Shown piece after piece: positions 1 to 8,272 of a DNA stretch of 64,000 bases. Every line of letters starts with the position of its first letter. Position 1 is the first letter of the stretch. A model generated the notes under the pieces. It saw only the letters and a list, made by a program, of their open reading frames with translations. It did not search any database and was not told where the DNA came from. Source of the DNA: Streptomyces lavendofoliae (GTDB lineage Bacteria > Actinomycetota > Actinomycetes > Streptomycetales > Streptomycetaceae); NCBI RefSeq assembly GCF_014649735.1, contig NZ_BMTP01000002.1, positions 427,697-491,696 of the forward strand, in the 5' to 3' direction. Position numbers and translations under genes: made by a program.

Positions 1-37
1 GGTTCGCCACCTCCCAGACGGCCTCCCGTGTGCTCAT
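1..37 (-). CDS. Truncated gene start, product unknown
   Basis: On the minus strand an ATG at 37 overlaps the TGA of the GntR gene (ATGA overlap) and opens a frame reading MSTREAVWEVAN before the window ends. Only 12 residues are visible, so no family can be assigned. The 4-bp overlap implies translational coupling, so this is probably the second gene of an operon controlled by the GntR regulator. Confidence 0.55.
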   Translation of the reverse strand, partial: MSTREAVWEVAN

Positions 38-771
38 TTCGCGCTGGTGAAGTGCTCGCGCACGAGCGACTGGACGACCGGCAGGTCCTGGGCGATCAGC
101 GCGTCGAGCAGCGCCGAGTGCTCGGCCGCGTCGGCGACCAGGTCGGCCCGCCGGACGACCGGGCCGGCCACGAGGGGCCACTGCGAGCGGCGGTGCAGAT
201 CGTCCGCGACGTCGACCAGCTGCTGGTTGCCGGCCAGCGCGAGGACGGCGCGGTGGAAGGCGCGGTCCGACTCCGCGTAGTGGGCGCGGTCGCCCCGCGC
301 GGCGGCGGCGGAGGTGGCCTCGGCCAGGGGCCGCAGCTCGCTCCAGCGGCCGGCCGGGACGGTGCGGGCGAGGCGCAGCATCACGGGGACCTCGATCAGC
401 GCGCGGACCTCCGCGAGTTCGGTCAGCTCGCGCGGGGTCCGTTCGACGACGCGGAAGCCCCGGTTCGGTACGACCTCGACGGCCCCCTCCACGGCGAGCT
501 GCTGCATGGCCTCGCGCACGGGGGTGGCGGAGACGCCGAAGCGGGCGCCGAGGGCGGGCGCGGAGTACACCTCGCCGGGGACCAGTTCACCGCCGACGAG
601 GGCGGTGCGCAGGGCGTCGAGGATCTGGCCGCGTACGGAGTGGCGCCGGACGAGCCGGGGGGCGGGGGGTTCGCCGTGGGGGTGTTCGCCGCGGGTCTGC
701 CCGGGTACCCGGGAGGGGCCGTGCGGCTCCGGGTCCGGCGGCGCGGTGTCGCGCGTTCTGCCCTGCTCCAC
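34..771 (-). CDS. GntR-family regulator, FadR subfamily (FCD domain)
   Basis: DNA-binding repressor/activator of the GntR family, 245 aa. The winged-helix part lies at about residues 40-105 (FGVSATPVREAMQQLAVEGAV is the recognition region), followed by an all-helical FCD ligand-binding domain at about 115-240. The FCD metal-site pattern is visible in ESDRAFHRAVL and the C-terminal EHSALLDAL. The first ~35 residues are Pro/Arg-rich and probably disordered. The start is a GTG preceded by AGGAGG six bases upstream, which supports this start over internal ones. It overlaps the truncated next gene, likely its target operon. The effector is not predictable; FadR-type members usually sense small carboxylates. 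Confidence 0.9.
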   Translation of the reverse strand: MEQGRTRDTAPPDPEPHGPSRVPGQTRGEHPHGEPPAPRLVRRHSVRGQILDALRTALVGGELVPGEVYSAPALGARFGVSATPVREAMQQLAVEGAVEVVPNRGFRVVERTPRELTELAEVRALIEVPVMLRLARTVPAGRWSELRPLAEATSAAAARGDRAHYAESDRAFHRAVLALAGNQQLVDVADDLHRRSQWPLVAGPVVRRADLVADAAEHSALLDALIAQDLPVVQSLVREHFTSAK

Positions 772-876
772 TCGGGTCCTCCTGGCGATGCGTACCGAGG
801 GCCCGGCTCGCGGCGGACGGGACCCCTGTGCACGATAGGCGCACGGGGTCGCCGTTCACACATCGATCATTTCGGG

Positions 877-895
877 TAAGGTAAGGCTTACCTGC
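877..895 (+). promoter_or_regulatory. Iron box (DmdR1/IdeR/DtxR-type operator)
   Basis: The 19 bases TAAGGTAAGGCTTACCTGC match the actinobacterial iron-box consensus TWAGGTWAGSCTWACCTWA at all but the last positions and form an inverted repeat. It lies about 30 bp before the FhuF-like gene, the expected place for iron-dependent repression by a DtxR-family protein. Confidence 0.85.
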
Positions 896-923
896 TGACG
901 ATCGCGATTCGGTGGTCCCCCGC

Positions 924-1775
924 ATGTCCGCTTCCGCTCTCCTTCCCGCCCTGACCTCGCCCGTCACGGAGGCGTACGACCGCCTGGCGGAGGTCTTCCC
1001 CGGGCTGCGCGTGCGTGAGCTGGCGGACGGCGAACCGGCCCCGCGGGGCTCCGGCTGGGTGGGGGCGGACGAGCTGGCGGCGGGCGGCCCCGCGCTGGAC
1101 GCCTTTCTCTCCTGGGACGACGCTCAGGTGCTGCGGGACTACGGGCAGCGGGCCCGCCCGGACGTGGTGGCCAGCTTCGGTCTGCACCGGTACGCGTGGC
1201 CGGCCTGTCTCCTGATCACCGTGCCCTGGTTCCTGCACCGCCGGGTGCCGCGCCTGCCGGCGGGGGACGTGGCCTTCCAGCGGGCGCTCGGCCGGATGAC
1301 GGTACGGGTGCGGGAATTCGCCTGCCTCCCCGGCGACCCCGCCGCCGCGCTGCCCGGCGCCCGGGTGGTGCCGGACGAGGAGGCGCTGCGCGGCGAGGTG
1401 CGGGCGGCCGCGGCCGAACACCTGGGGCCGGTGCTGGAGGGTTTCGGCCCGAGGATGCGGCGCGGCAAGCGGGCGCTGTGGGGAATGGCGACCGACGAGA
1501 TCGTCGAGGGCCTGTGGTACGTCGGTCACCTGCTGGGCGAGGAGCCGCGCGCCATGGCGGAGCTGGGACTGCTGCTGCCGGGGTCGGGCGCGGCCAGGCC
1601 GTACGTAGGTACGGCCGGGTTCCGCGAGCTGACGGGCCCGGACGGCACGCCGCTGCCGACCCGCGACCGGGCGAGCTGCTGCCTCTTCTACACCCTGCGC
1701 CCCGAGGACACCTGTGTCACCTGTCCGCGTACCTGCGACGCCGACCGCGTCGCCAGGTTGAGCGCATCCGCGTAA
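924..1775 (+). CDS. FhuF-like ferric-siderophore reductase
   Basis: Cytoplasmic (2Fe-2S) protein expected to reduce Fe3+ in imported ferric siderophores, releasing Fe2+. The C-terminal 35 residues carry the diagnostic FhuF cysteine pattern: CC near residue 253, then CVTCPRTC about 15 residues later. The N-terminal part resembles the FhuF/IucA-accessory fold. An in-frame GTG lies 12 bases upstream (912), but ATG 924 gives the usual family start (MSASALLPAL). Length 283 aa is typical. The iron box just upstream implies derepression on iron starvation. No siderophore biosynthesis or transport genes are in view, so it acts with systems encoded elsewhere. Confidence 0.85.
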   Translation: MSASALLPALTSPVTEAYDRLAEVFPGLRVRELADGEPAPRGSGWVGADELAAGGPALDAFLSWDDAQVLRDYGQRARPDVVASFGLHRYAWPACLLITVPWFLHRRVPRLPAGDVAFQRALGRMTVRVREFACLPGDPAAALPGARVVPDEEALRGEVRAAAAEHLGPVLEGFGPRMRRGKRALWGMATDEIVEGLWYVGHLLGEEPRAMAELGLLLPGSGAARPYVGTAGFRELTGPDGTPLPTRDRASCCLFYTLRPEDTCVTCPRTCDADRVARLSASA

Positions 1776-1791
1776 CCTCCGGCTGAGTCCA

Positions 1792-1811
1792 CGCCACTCT
1801 CCCGAGTGGCG
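1792..1811 (+). terminator. Hairpin after fhuF-like gene
   Basis: Perfect 8-bp stem CGCCACTC / GAGTGGCG with a 4-base loop, 16 bp after the FhuF-like stop codon. There is no U-tract, as is usual for Streptomyces terminators. Confidence 0.7.
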
Positions 1812-1831
1812 CGAATCGAACCCAATCCCTT

Positions 1832-1874
1832 GCATACGGACGATCGTTCGAACAGATCGCACCTATTCGTATGC
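1832..1874. promoter_or_regulatory. Inverted repeat upstream of DUF2637 gene
   Basis: Arms GCATACG (1832-1838) and CGTATGC (1868-1874) are perfect complements 29 bp apart, and the palindrome ACGATCGT lies between them. The spot is locally AT-richer than its surroundings and about 110 bp before the DUF2637 start, so it may be an operator or promoter region. No binding protein is suggested by the sequence. Confidence 0.35.
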
Positions 1875-1983
1875 CCTGCGGCCCCAATGGCGTTCTCTTG
1901 CCCCGAAACCACGCCGGGGCTCCGCGGCGGTCGGCCACTATGGCGCCCGAACGCCCTACCGCGAGCGATGCAAGGGACACCGC

Positions 1984-3081
1984 ATGAGACTGACCGACAT
2001 ATCGCTGAACTGGCTGCTCCCGGGCGGCGTGATGCTGGTGGGAGTCCTCGCGGCGGTGGCGGTGGTGACGCGCGGCAGGCGCGTCGGCGACAAGGCCGCG
2101 TCCGACGACTCCTGGGAGCGCAGCGAGGAGCGCCGCCGCCGCAAGGAAGCGGTCTACGGCACCGCCTCCTACCTGCTGCTCTTCTGCTGCGCGGCGGTCG
2201 CCGCCGCCCTCTCCTTCCACGGCCTGGTCGGCTTCGGCCGACAAAACCTCAGCCTGTCGGGGGGCTGGGAGTACCTGGTCCCCTTCGGCCTCGACGGCGC
2301 CGCCATGTTCTGCTCGGTCCTCGCGGTGCGCGAGGCCAGCCACGGCGACGCGGCACTCGGTTCCCGCCTGCTGGTGTGGACGTTCGCGGGCGCGGCGGCC
2401 TGGTTCAACTGGGTGCACGCGCCGCGCGGTATGGGGCACGCGGGTGCCCCGCACTTCTTCGCGGGCATGTCCCTGTCGGCGGCCGTGCTGTTCGACCGGG
2501 CGCTGAAGCAGACCCGCCGGTCCGCGCTGCGCGAGCAGGGCCTGGTGCCCCGGCCGCTGCCGCAGATCCGGATCGTCCGGTGGCTCAGGGCTCCCCGCGA
2601 GACGTTCGGCGCCTGGTCGCTGATGCTCCTGGAGGGCGTCCGCACCCTGGACGAGGCGGTCGACGAGGTGCGCGAGGACCGGCGCCGCAAGGAGCAGGAC
2701 CGGCAGCGGCAGCGCGAGCACCACAAGATGGAGCGGGCGCGCCTGAAGGCGTTCAACCGTCAGCACCGCGCCTGGGGACGGGGCGGGCGCCAGGTCGACG
2801 TCCAGGCCATGGGGACCGCCCAGGTCGACGTCCAGGCCGTCAACTCCGCCGGTTCGCTAGGGGGTTCCGCCCCGGCCACCGTGGGAGCGCCCGTCGCGGA
2901 GCCCGCCATATCCGACCCGGGACACCAGCCGGCGCGACCCTCCCGGCCCTCCCTCCAGGCCGTGAAGGGCACCGACCCGCCCCGTACGGTCGACCTCACG
3001 GCCGAGGACGACACGCAGACGCTGCCCCGGCTCGACTCGCTGGAGCGGAAACTCAAGGACCTGGAGCAGCAGTTCGGCTGA
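1984..3081 (+). CDS. DUF2637 membrane protein
   Basis: 365-aa protein of the DUF2637 (SpdB-like) family common in Streptomyces and on their conjugative plasmids. Hydrophobic helices occur at about 12-30, 61-80, 95-115, 126-145 and 160-175. A charged cytoplasmic half follows, with a strongly basic/acidic stretch (residues ~220-260, VREDRRRKEQDRQRQREHHK) likely to form a coiled coil, and ends in LERKLKDLEQQFG. The tail contains a short internal duplication, QVDVQAMGTA / QVDVQAVNSA. No catalytic motif is visible and the function is unknown. No plasmid-type genes are nearby, so I treat it as a chromosomal member. The weak AAGGGA before ATG 1984 is the only ribosome-binding signal. Confidence 0.8.
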   Translation: MRLTDISLNWLLPGGVMLVGVLAAVAVVTRGRRVGDKAASDDSWERSEERRRRKEAVYGTASYLLLFCCAAVAAALSFHGLVGFGRQNLSLSGGWEYLVPFGLDGAAMFCSVLAVREASHGDAALGSRLLVWTFAGAAAWFNWVHAPRGMGHAGAPHFFAGMSLSAAVLFDRALKQTRRSALREQGLVPRPLPQIRIVRWLRAPRETFGAWSLMLLEGVRTLDEAVDEVREDRRRKEQDRQRQREHHKMERARLKAFNRQHRAWGRGGRQVDVQAMGTAQVDVQAVNSAGSLGGSAPATVGAPVAEPAISDPGHQPARPSRPSLQAVKGTDPPRTVDLTAEDDTQTLPRLDSLERKLKDLEQQFG

Positions 3082-3106
3082 CCGGCCCCGAAGAACGGGC
3101 CCGGTC
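3080..3106. terminator. Bidirectional hairpin between convergent genes
   Basis: Stem GACCGGCCCCG / CGGGCCCGGTC (10 of 11 pairs) with a 5-base loop, sitting on the stop codon of the DUF2637 gene and before the end of the oppositely oriented anti-sigma-type gene. Confidence 0.65.
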
Positions 3107-3123
3107 GTGACGGGCTCGCCGCC

Positions 3124-3609
3124 CTACACCCCGGCGGACGCGGCCGGAACGTGGGACAACTCGAACCAGACGACCTTCCCCACCCCGTGCGTGAGCACCC
3201 CCCACGCGTCGGCGAGCGCCTGCACCAGGACGAGGCCCCTGCCGTGCGTACCGTCGTCGATCGCGGGGGCGCACGGGGTGGGCAGGTCGGTGGCGAAGTC
3301 CCGCACCTCCACCCGGAGCGTCCTGGGGGTCAGGGTGGCCGTGATCACCGCGCCCTGTTCGGTGTGTATGAGCGCGTTGGTGACCAGCTCACTGGTCAGC
3401 AGCTCCGCGACGTCGGGCACGTCCGGTTCCCCCAAGTGGCGCAGCAGCACGCGGAGCGCGCGCCGCACCTCCGGTACCGCCGACAGGTCCGCACCCGCCA
3501 CATGGCGGCGCCACTGCACCGACCGGCCGTGCCGCTCGGCCCCGGGAACCAGCCCGTCGGTGACGGATCCAGCACCTCCCTGACGTCCCATCATCTCCCC
3601 CACCCGCAC
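3124..3609 (-). CDS. ATP-binding anti-sigma/HATPase-c regulator
   Basis: 161-aa single-domain protein with the Bergerat ATP fold of the RsbW/SpoIIAB kinase group. The N-box is ELLTSELVTNALIH (residues ~68-81), the D-box VRDFATDLP (~101-109), and the G-box HGRGLVLVQALADAWGV (~122-138). Streptomyces encode dozens of such stand-alone proteins; characterised ones bind sigma factors or phosphorylate anti-anti-sigma partners, but no sigma factor is adjacent here, so the partner is unknown. The GTG start at 3609 has AAGGG eight bases upstream. In-frame ATGs at codons 6 and 7 lack well-spaced ribosome sites. Confidence 0.85.
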   Translation of the reverse strand: MRVGEMMGRQGGAGSVTDGLVPGAERHGRSVQWRRHVAGADLSAVPEVRRALRVLLRHLGEPDVPDVAELLTSELVTNALIHTEQGAVITATLTPRTLRVEVRDFATDLPTPCAPAIDDGTHGRGLVLVQALADAWGVLTHGVGKVVWFELSHVPAASAGV

Positions 3610-4091
3610 GTCGTCGGCCCTTCCCCTCGAACAGGTTCACGGGATGCATGCCCCCGCCTACACGCCGTCACGCCTGGGAATCAACGGTCCGGGGGGCGCC
3701 CGGGGGGCGCATCGGGGTAAGTCGCCGGCAGGCCACGCGGGCGGGGGCCGCTCGGCGGCCCGGGCGGAGGAGGGGCCGGGCGCATGACGACCGCCGGCGG
3801 CCACCGGGGCACCCCGTGCGGGCCGTGCGCCAGCACGCGCCCCGTACGGGACCCGGCGCGGCGCACACCGCCCGGACGACCGACCCGCGAGGCACCGGAG
3901 CGGACCGGTGACGCGGCGACGGCCGTCCCCGGTCCCGGCCCGGCGGCCGTCCCGGGTCCCGGCCCGGCGGCCGTCCCGGGTCCCGGCCCGGCGGCCGTCC
4001 CGGGTCCTGGCGCGACGGCTCCGGGTCCCGCGCGCTCGGCCCTTCCAGGTCCTCCCGCCCGGCGACTGCGCGGACGGCCGGCGGTGACCGG
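3610..4091. other. 480-bp intergenic region with tandem repeats
   Basis: No convincing gene between the HATPase gene start and the poxB stop. Open frames cross it on both strands, but their translations are low-complexity Arg/Pro/Gly strings. It holds the 24-bp tandem repeat described separately and otherwise nothing recognisable. The far upstream region presumably contains the HATPase promoter. Confidence 0.6.
3921..4016. repeat. 24-bp tandem repeat, four copies
   Basis: Four head-to-tail copies of a GC-only 24-mer beginning GGCCGTCCCGGGTCCCGGCC. Copies 2 and 3 are identical, copy 1 differs at one base and copy 4 decays at its end. Because 24 is a multiple of three, every frame through it gives an 8-residue peptide repeat (for example AAVPGPGP), which explains the spurious long open frames here. 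Confidence 0.9.
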
Positions 4092-5834
4092 TCAGGGCCT
4101 GGGGACGTTGCGCAGGTTGGAGCGGGCCATCTGGAGCATCCGGCCCACTCCCCCGTCCAGCACGATCTTGCTGGCGGACAGGGCGAAACCCGTCACCATC
4201 TCCGCCTTGATCCTGGGCGGGATGGACAGCGCGTTGGGGTCGGTGACGACGTCGACGAGCGCGGGACCCTTGTGCCTGAACGCGTCCTTGAGGGCGCCCG
4301 CCAGCTCCTTGGGCTTCTCCACCCGCACGCCGTACGCTCCGGCGGCCCGGGCGATGGCCGCGAAGTCGGGGTTGTGGTTGGTGGTGCCGTACGAGGGCAG
4401 GCCCGCCACCAGCATCTCCAGCTCGACCATGCCGAGCGACGAGTTGTCGAACAGCACCACCTTCACCGGCAGGTCGTACTGGACGAGGGTGAGGAAGTCG
4501 CCCATGAGCATCGAGAACCCGCCGTCTCCGGACAGGGACACGACCTGCCGCCCCCGGTCGGTGAACTGCGCGCCGATCGCCTGCGGCAGCGCGTTGGCCA
4601 TCGAGCCGTGGCTGAACGACCCGATGATCCGCCGCCGGCCGTTGGGGGTGAGGTAGCGGGCCGCCCACACGTTGCACATGCCGGTGTCGACGGTGAACAC
4701 CGCGTCGTCGTCGGCGATCCCGTCGAGGACGGAGGCCACGTACTCGGGGTGGATCGGCCGGTGCTTCTCCACCTTGCGGGTGTACGCCTTGACGACCCCC
4801 TCCAGGGCGTCGGCGTGCTTCTTCAGCATCTTGTCGAGGAACCGGCGGTCCGTCTTGGGCCGCACGCGCGGGGTGAGACACCGCAGGGTCTCGCGCACGT
4901 CGCCCCAGACGGCCAGGTCGAGCTTGGAGCGGCGGCCGAGATGCTCGGGCCGCACGTCCACCTGGACGATCTTCACGTCGTCGGGCAGGAAGGCGTTGTA
5001 CGGGAAGTCGGTGCCCAGCAGGATCAGCAGGTCGCACTCGTGGGTGGCCTCGTAGGCGGCGCCGTAGCCGAGGAGCCCGCTCATCCCCACGTCGTAGGGG
5101 TTGTCGTACTGGATCCACTCCTTGCCGCGCAGGGCGTGCCCCACGGGCGACTTGATCCGCTCCGCGAACCGCATGACCTCCGCGTGCGCGCCCTTGGTGC
5201 CGCTGCCGCAGAACAGCGTGATCTTGTCGGCGTCGTCGATGAGGCGGACCAGGGCGTCGATCTCCGCGTCACCGGGGCGGACGGTGGGGCGTGAGGTGAC
5301 GAGCGCGTGCTCGACCGCCTTCTCCGGGGCCTGCTCGGAGGCGATGTCGCCGGGCAGGGACACCACGCTGACACCGCTGCGGCCGACGGCGTGCTGGATG
5401 GCGGTCTGGAGCAGCCGGGGCATCTGCTTGGGGCTGGAGATCAGTTCGCTGTAGTGGCTGCACTCCTGGAACAGCCGGTCGGGGTGCGTCTCCTGGAAGT
5501 AGCCGAGCCCGATCTCACTGGAGGGGATGTGGGAGGCGAGGGCCAGGACGGGCGCCATGGACCGGTGCGCGTCGTAGAGACCGTTGATCAGGTGGAGGTT
5601 CCCGGGCCCGCAGGAGCCGGCGCAGGCGGCGAGGGTCCCGGTGATCTGGGCCTCGGCGCCGGCCGCGAAGGCGGCGGTCTCCTCGTGCCGGACCTGGATC
5701 CAGTCGATGCCTCGGGTGCGCCGGATGGCGTCGACCACGGGGTTCAGGCTGTCCCCGACGACTCCGTACATCCGTTGCACGCCGGCGCGGACCAGGATGT
5801 CGACGAACTGTTCTGCCACATTCTGTTTGGCCAT
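4092..5834 (-). CDS. poxB: Thiamine-PP-dependent pyruvate oxidase/dehydrogenase
   Basis: Likely oxidises pyruvate to acetate and CO2 using ThDP and FAD with quinone as acceptor (PoxB type). The order is PYR domain (1-180), central FAD/Rossmann-like domain (190-340) and PP domain (350-550). The activating Glu of ThDP enzymes is E51 in RHEETAA. The ThDP-Mg motif starts with GDGG at 436-439 and ends with DN about 27 residues on. At 580 aa it matches PoxB in length (572 in E. coli), though the E. coli C-terminal lipid-binding helix is not obvious. Acetolactate synthase is less likely because the residues match the PoxB branch (GDSLNPVVDAIRR, SHIPSSEIG). It lies 27 bp downstream of the PP2C-like gene on the same strand and may be co-transcribed with it. 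Confidence 0.88.
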   Translation of the reverse strand: MAKQNVAEQFVDILVRAGVQRMYGVVGDSLNPVVDAIRRTRGIDWIQVRHEETAAFAAGAEAQITGTLAACAGSCGPGNLHLINGLYDAHRSMAPVLALASHIPSSEIGLGYFQETHPDRLFQECSHYSELISSPKQMPRLLQTAIQHAVGRSGVSVVSLPGDIASEQAPEKAVEHALVTSRPTVRPGDAEIDALVRLIDDADKITLFCGSGTKGAHAEVMRFAERIKSPVGHALRGKEWIQYDNPYDVGMSGLLGYGAAYEATHECDLLILLGTDFPYNAFLPDDVKIVQVDVRPEHLGRRSKLDLAVWGDVRETLRCLTPRVRPKTDRRFLDKMLKKHADALEGVVKAYTRKVEKHRPIHPEYVASVLDGIADDDAVFTVDTGMCNVWAARYLTPNGRRRIIGSFSHGSMANALPQAIGAQFTDRGRQVVSLSGDGGFSMLMGDFLTLVQYDLPVKVVLFDNSSLGMVELEMLVAGLPSYGTTNHNPDFAAIARAAGAYGVRVEKPKELAGALKDAFRHKGPALVDVVTDPNALSIPPRIKAEMVTGFALSASKIVLDGGVGRMLQMARSNLRNVPRP

Positions 5835-5861
5835 GCGTCCATCAAGTCATGGCGTACGCGG

Positions 5862-7034
5862 TTACGCCTCCCAGATCGCCACGCCCGTACGGTCATCGGC
5901 GTATCCCTTCACCCTCAGCTGGGTGTCCACCAGGAACTGCGCCAGGCCGGGCGGTTCGCCCGTGGCCCAGCGTCCGGCGAGCTCCCCGGCGAGGGCGGGC
6001 TCGTCGCGCAGCGGCTCGGCGAGACCGCGGCCGGCGAGGAGCAGCGTGTCGCCGGGCCGGGCGACGGAGGCCCGGAAGCGGAAGGGTTCGGCGGGCGGCG
6101 GGACGGGACCCTCGACGTACGGGGCGGGGGGCGTCGTGATGCCGAGGTCCATGGTCAGCCGGTCGCCCTGCTCGGTCTCGGCCGGCGGCGAGCCGTAGCC
6201 GATCACGGGCTCCCCGCTGAGGGCGGACGGCTCGGGGACGGCCGGTTCGATGTCCTGCCAGACGCCGTCGCGGAGGCGGAACAGCCCGCCCTCTCCGACG
6301 CCGAAGAACACCCGGGTGCGGCAGGCGGGGTCGGCGGTCAGCAGCAGGCAGCGCAGCCCTGCGGTGTACTCCTCGGGCGCCACGCCGAGGTCGGCGGCGC
6401 GGGCGCGCAGGCGGCCGTAGGAGCGGTCGGTGAGCCGGTGCAGTCCGGACTTGAGGTCGCGGCGGCGGCCGGCCCGGATGTCCTCGGCGAGCCGCGCGTG
6501 GCTGCGCCCGACGGCCTCGCCGATCCAGCGGCACGCGTCGGCCGCGGCGAGGTGCGCGCCCGGCGCGGAGCGGCCGCCGGTGGCGACGGCGGCCAGTACG
6601 AGGGCGGATTCGCCGGTGCCGAAGCGGGCGGTGAGCAGCGCGTCGCGGCGGGGTTCGCCCCGGTGACGCGCGGAGTCGCCCCGTACGGACGCGGCCCGCA
6701 GCGTGTACGTCCCGTACCGGGCGCCGTCCAGGACGGTGTCCGCGACGAGTTCGTCCAGCTCGTCCGCCCGGGCCGGGGGCAGGGCGGTCGGTACGGGCTC
6801 GTAGGTGGGCGGGCCGTCGCCGACGTACTCGACGCGCGGCCGGGGCAGGCGCGGGCCGCCGGGGAAGGTGCGCGGGGCGCTCGGCGGTCCGTCCGGGTCC
6901 TCGGGTTCCCAGGGGGCGCGGCCCCGGCCGGGCTGACCGGTGGGGGCGGCGTCCGCCGCCTTCGGGTCGTACAGCTTGTCCCACCAGTCGTCCCCGCCGG
7001 TGGTGGGCGTCTCCCCCTGTGGGCTCATGCCCAT
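5862..7034 (-). CDS. PP2C-like serine/threonine phosphatase-domain protein
   Basis: 390-aa protein with a Pro/Gly-rich N-terminal ~115 residues and a PP2C-type domain after that. The domain fits the family overall (ALVLAAVATGG, then DRTGVAIWEA at the C-terminus), but several metal-binding Asp residues of classical PP2C are not evident: the first motif reads LAAVATGG where active enzymes have a D-G pair. It may therefore be catalytically weak or a pseudoenzyme. Two adjacent ATGs (7034 and 7028) could start it; neither has a clear ribosome site. It precedes poxB with a 27-bp gap and faces the TrmB/LuxR regulator across a 214-bp divergent promoter. Confidence 0.7.
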   Translation of the reverse strand: MGMSPQGETPTTGGDDWWDKLYDPKAADAAPTGQPGRGRAPWEPEDPDGPPSAPRTFPGGPRLPRPRVEYVGDGPPTYEPVPTALPPARADELDELVADTVLDGARYGTYTLRAASVRGDSARHRGEPRRDALLTARFGTGESALVLAAVATGGRSAPGAHLAAADACRWIGEAVGRSHARLAEDIRAGRRRDLKSGLHRLTDRSYGRLRARAADLGVAPEEYTAGLRCLLLTADPACRTRVFFGVGEGGLFRLRDGVWQDIEPAVPEPSALSGEPVIGYGSPPAETEQGDRLTMDLGITTPPAPYVEGPVPPPAEPFRFRASVARPGDTLLLAGRGLAEPLRDEPALAGELAGRWATGEPPGLAQFLVDTQLRVKGYADDRTGVAIWEA

Positions 7035-7192
7035 AATTGTCGACCGCGCGGGGCGCGCGAAAACGGGCGAGCGGAAAAAGTGGTCCGCCGGGCGGCCCCA
7101 CCCCCCACGGGAAGGACGCCCGGCGGACCGGCGTGATCGACGCGCGTCGTAGGCGCGGACCACGGTTCTTGGGGATGGGCGGAGTTCGAGAG

Positions 7193-7209
7193 TAGACCGC
7201 TTTGGTCCA
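7193..7209. promoter_or_regulatory. Possible operator in divergent promoter
   Basis: TAGACC and GGTCCA form an imperfect inverted repeat around a 5-base centre, within the 214-bp divergent region and about 40 bp before the regulator start. Autoregulation by the TrmB/LuxR protein is a reasonable but untested guess. Confidence 0.3.
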
Positions 7210-7248
7210 ATCGTGAACAACACGTCCACGGAGTGAGAGGGGGTCCCA

Positions 7249-8202
7249 GTGGTGCTGGCGGCGATAGGGCTGGACGAGCGGCAGGAGGCGGCGTACCGGG
7301 CGCTGGTCGCGCTGGGTGCGGCCGACGTGGCGGACCTCGCGCACCGGCTCGGCCTGCCGGAGGCGGACACCGAGCGGGTGCTGCGCCGGCTGGAGTCGCG
7401 CGGGCTCGCGGCGGGGTCGTCCGCGCGGGCCGGGCGGTGGGTGGCCGCGCCCCCGGAGGTGGCTCTGGGCGCGCTGCTGACGCGGCAGCGGGACGAGCTG
7501 GAGCGGGCGGAGGAGGCGGCGACCCGGCTGGCCGAGGAGTACCGGGCGGAGGCGGCCGAGACCGCCGTGCCCGATCTGGTGGAGGTGGTGACGGGCGCGG
7601 CGGCGGTGGAGCGCCGGCGGGACCAGCTGCTGCTGGGCGCGCGGGAGGAGGTGTGCGCCCTCGTCGCCCGGGGCCCGCTCGCCGTGCCGGCGCGGGGTGT
7701 GGCGTGCCGGGTGGTGGTGGAGCGGGAGGTGCTGTCGCGGCCGGGCGGCGCCGCCGCGCTGGCGGCGGCGCTCGGCGGTGAGGTGCGGCTGCGGGTGGCC
7801 GACCGGGTGCCGGCGCGGCTGCTGGTCGCGGACCGGGCGGTGGGCATGGTGCCGCTGACCGGCCCGGGGGCGGAGCCGGTGGCGCTGGTGGCGCGGGCGA
7901 GCGGGCTGCTGGAGACGCTGACCGCGCTGTTCGAGGCGGTGTGGCGGGACGCGCTGCCGCTGCGCCTGGGCCAGGGCGGCGAGGCCGCCGAGGACGCTCC
8001 GGCCGGTCCGGACACGACCGACCTGGAGGTGCTGTCGCTGCTGCTGGCGGGCCTGACGGACGCGAGCGTCGCCAAGCAGCTGGACCTGGGGCTGCGGACC
8101 GTCCAGCGCCGGGTGAAGGGGCTGATGGAGCTGGCGGGCGTGACGACCCGTCTCCAACTGGGCTGGTACGCCCACGAGCGGGGCTGGGTGACCCGCGTCT
8201 GA
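7249..8202 (+). CDS. TrmB-like regulator with C-terminal LuxR-type HTH
   Basis: 317-aa transcriptional regulator with two DNA-binding modules: a TrmB-type winged helix at residues 1-60 (LDERQEAAYRALVALG, then LAHRLGLPEADTERVLRRLESRG) and a LuxR/GerE-like helix-turn-helix at about 255-310 (LEVLSLLLAGLTDASVAKQL, LRTVQRRVKGLM). The middle resembles the TrmB phospholipase-D-like fold with a coiled segment at 80-105. This architecture is common in Streptomyces, often beside secreted hydrolases; here the divergent neighbours are the PP2C-like and poxB genes. The GTG start has a G-rich GAGGGGG about five bases upstream. Confidence 0.85.
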   Translation: MVLAAIGLDERQEAAYRALVALGAADVADLAHRLGLPEADTERVLRRLESRGLAAGSSARAGRWVAAPPEVALGALLTRQRDELERAEEAATRLAEEYRAEAAETAVPDLVEVVTGAAAVERRRDQLLLGAREEVCALVARGPLAVPARGVACRVVVEREVLSRPGGAAALAAALGGEVRLRVADRVPARLLVADRAVGMVPLTGPGAEPVALVARASGLLETLTALFEAVWRDALPLRLGQGGEAAEDAPAGPDTTDLEVLSLLLAGLTDASVAKQLDLGLRTVQRRVKGLMELAGVTTRLQLGWYAHERGWVTRV

Positions 8203-8272
8203 CCCGCGCCTGCCGCCCGTGTCCGCCCGGACACGACCCGATGCGCGCCGAGCGGCGCCCGGGCCGCGGTGG

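Noticed and set aside
1808..1835. Minus-strand GGTTCGATTC resembling a tRNA T-arm
   Set aside because: The flanking bases do not form a T-stem and no acceptor or anticodon arms can be drawn; it overlaps a terminator hairpin.
1984..3081. Integrated plasmid region suggested by DUF2637/SpdB-like gene
   Set aside because: No replication, transfer, integrase or attachment-site features accompany it.
3921..4016. CRISPR-like array
   Set aside because: The units are directly adjacent without spacers and there are no cas genes.
3784..4656. Plus-strand frame with PGPGPAAV repeats
   Set aside because: Produced by the 24-bp tandem repeat and the antisense of poxB; no ribosome site or family.
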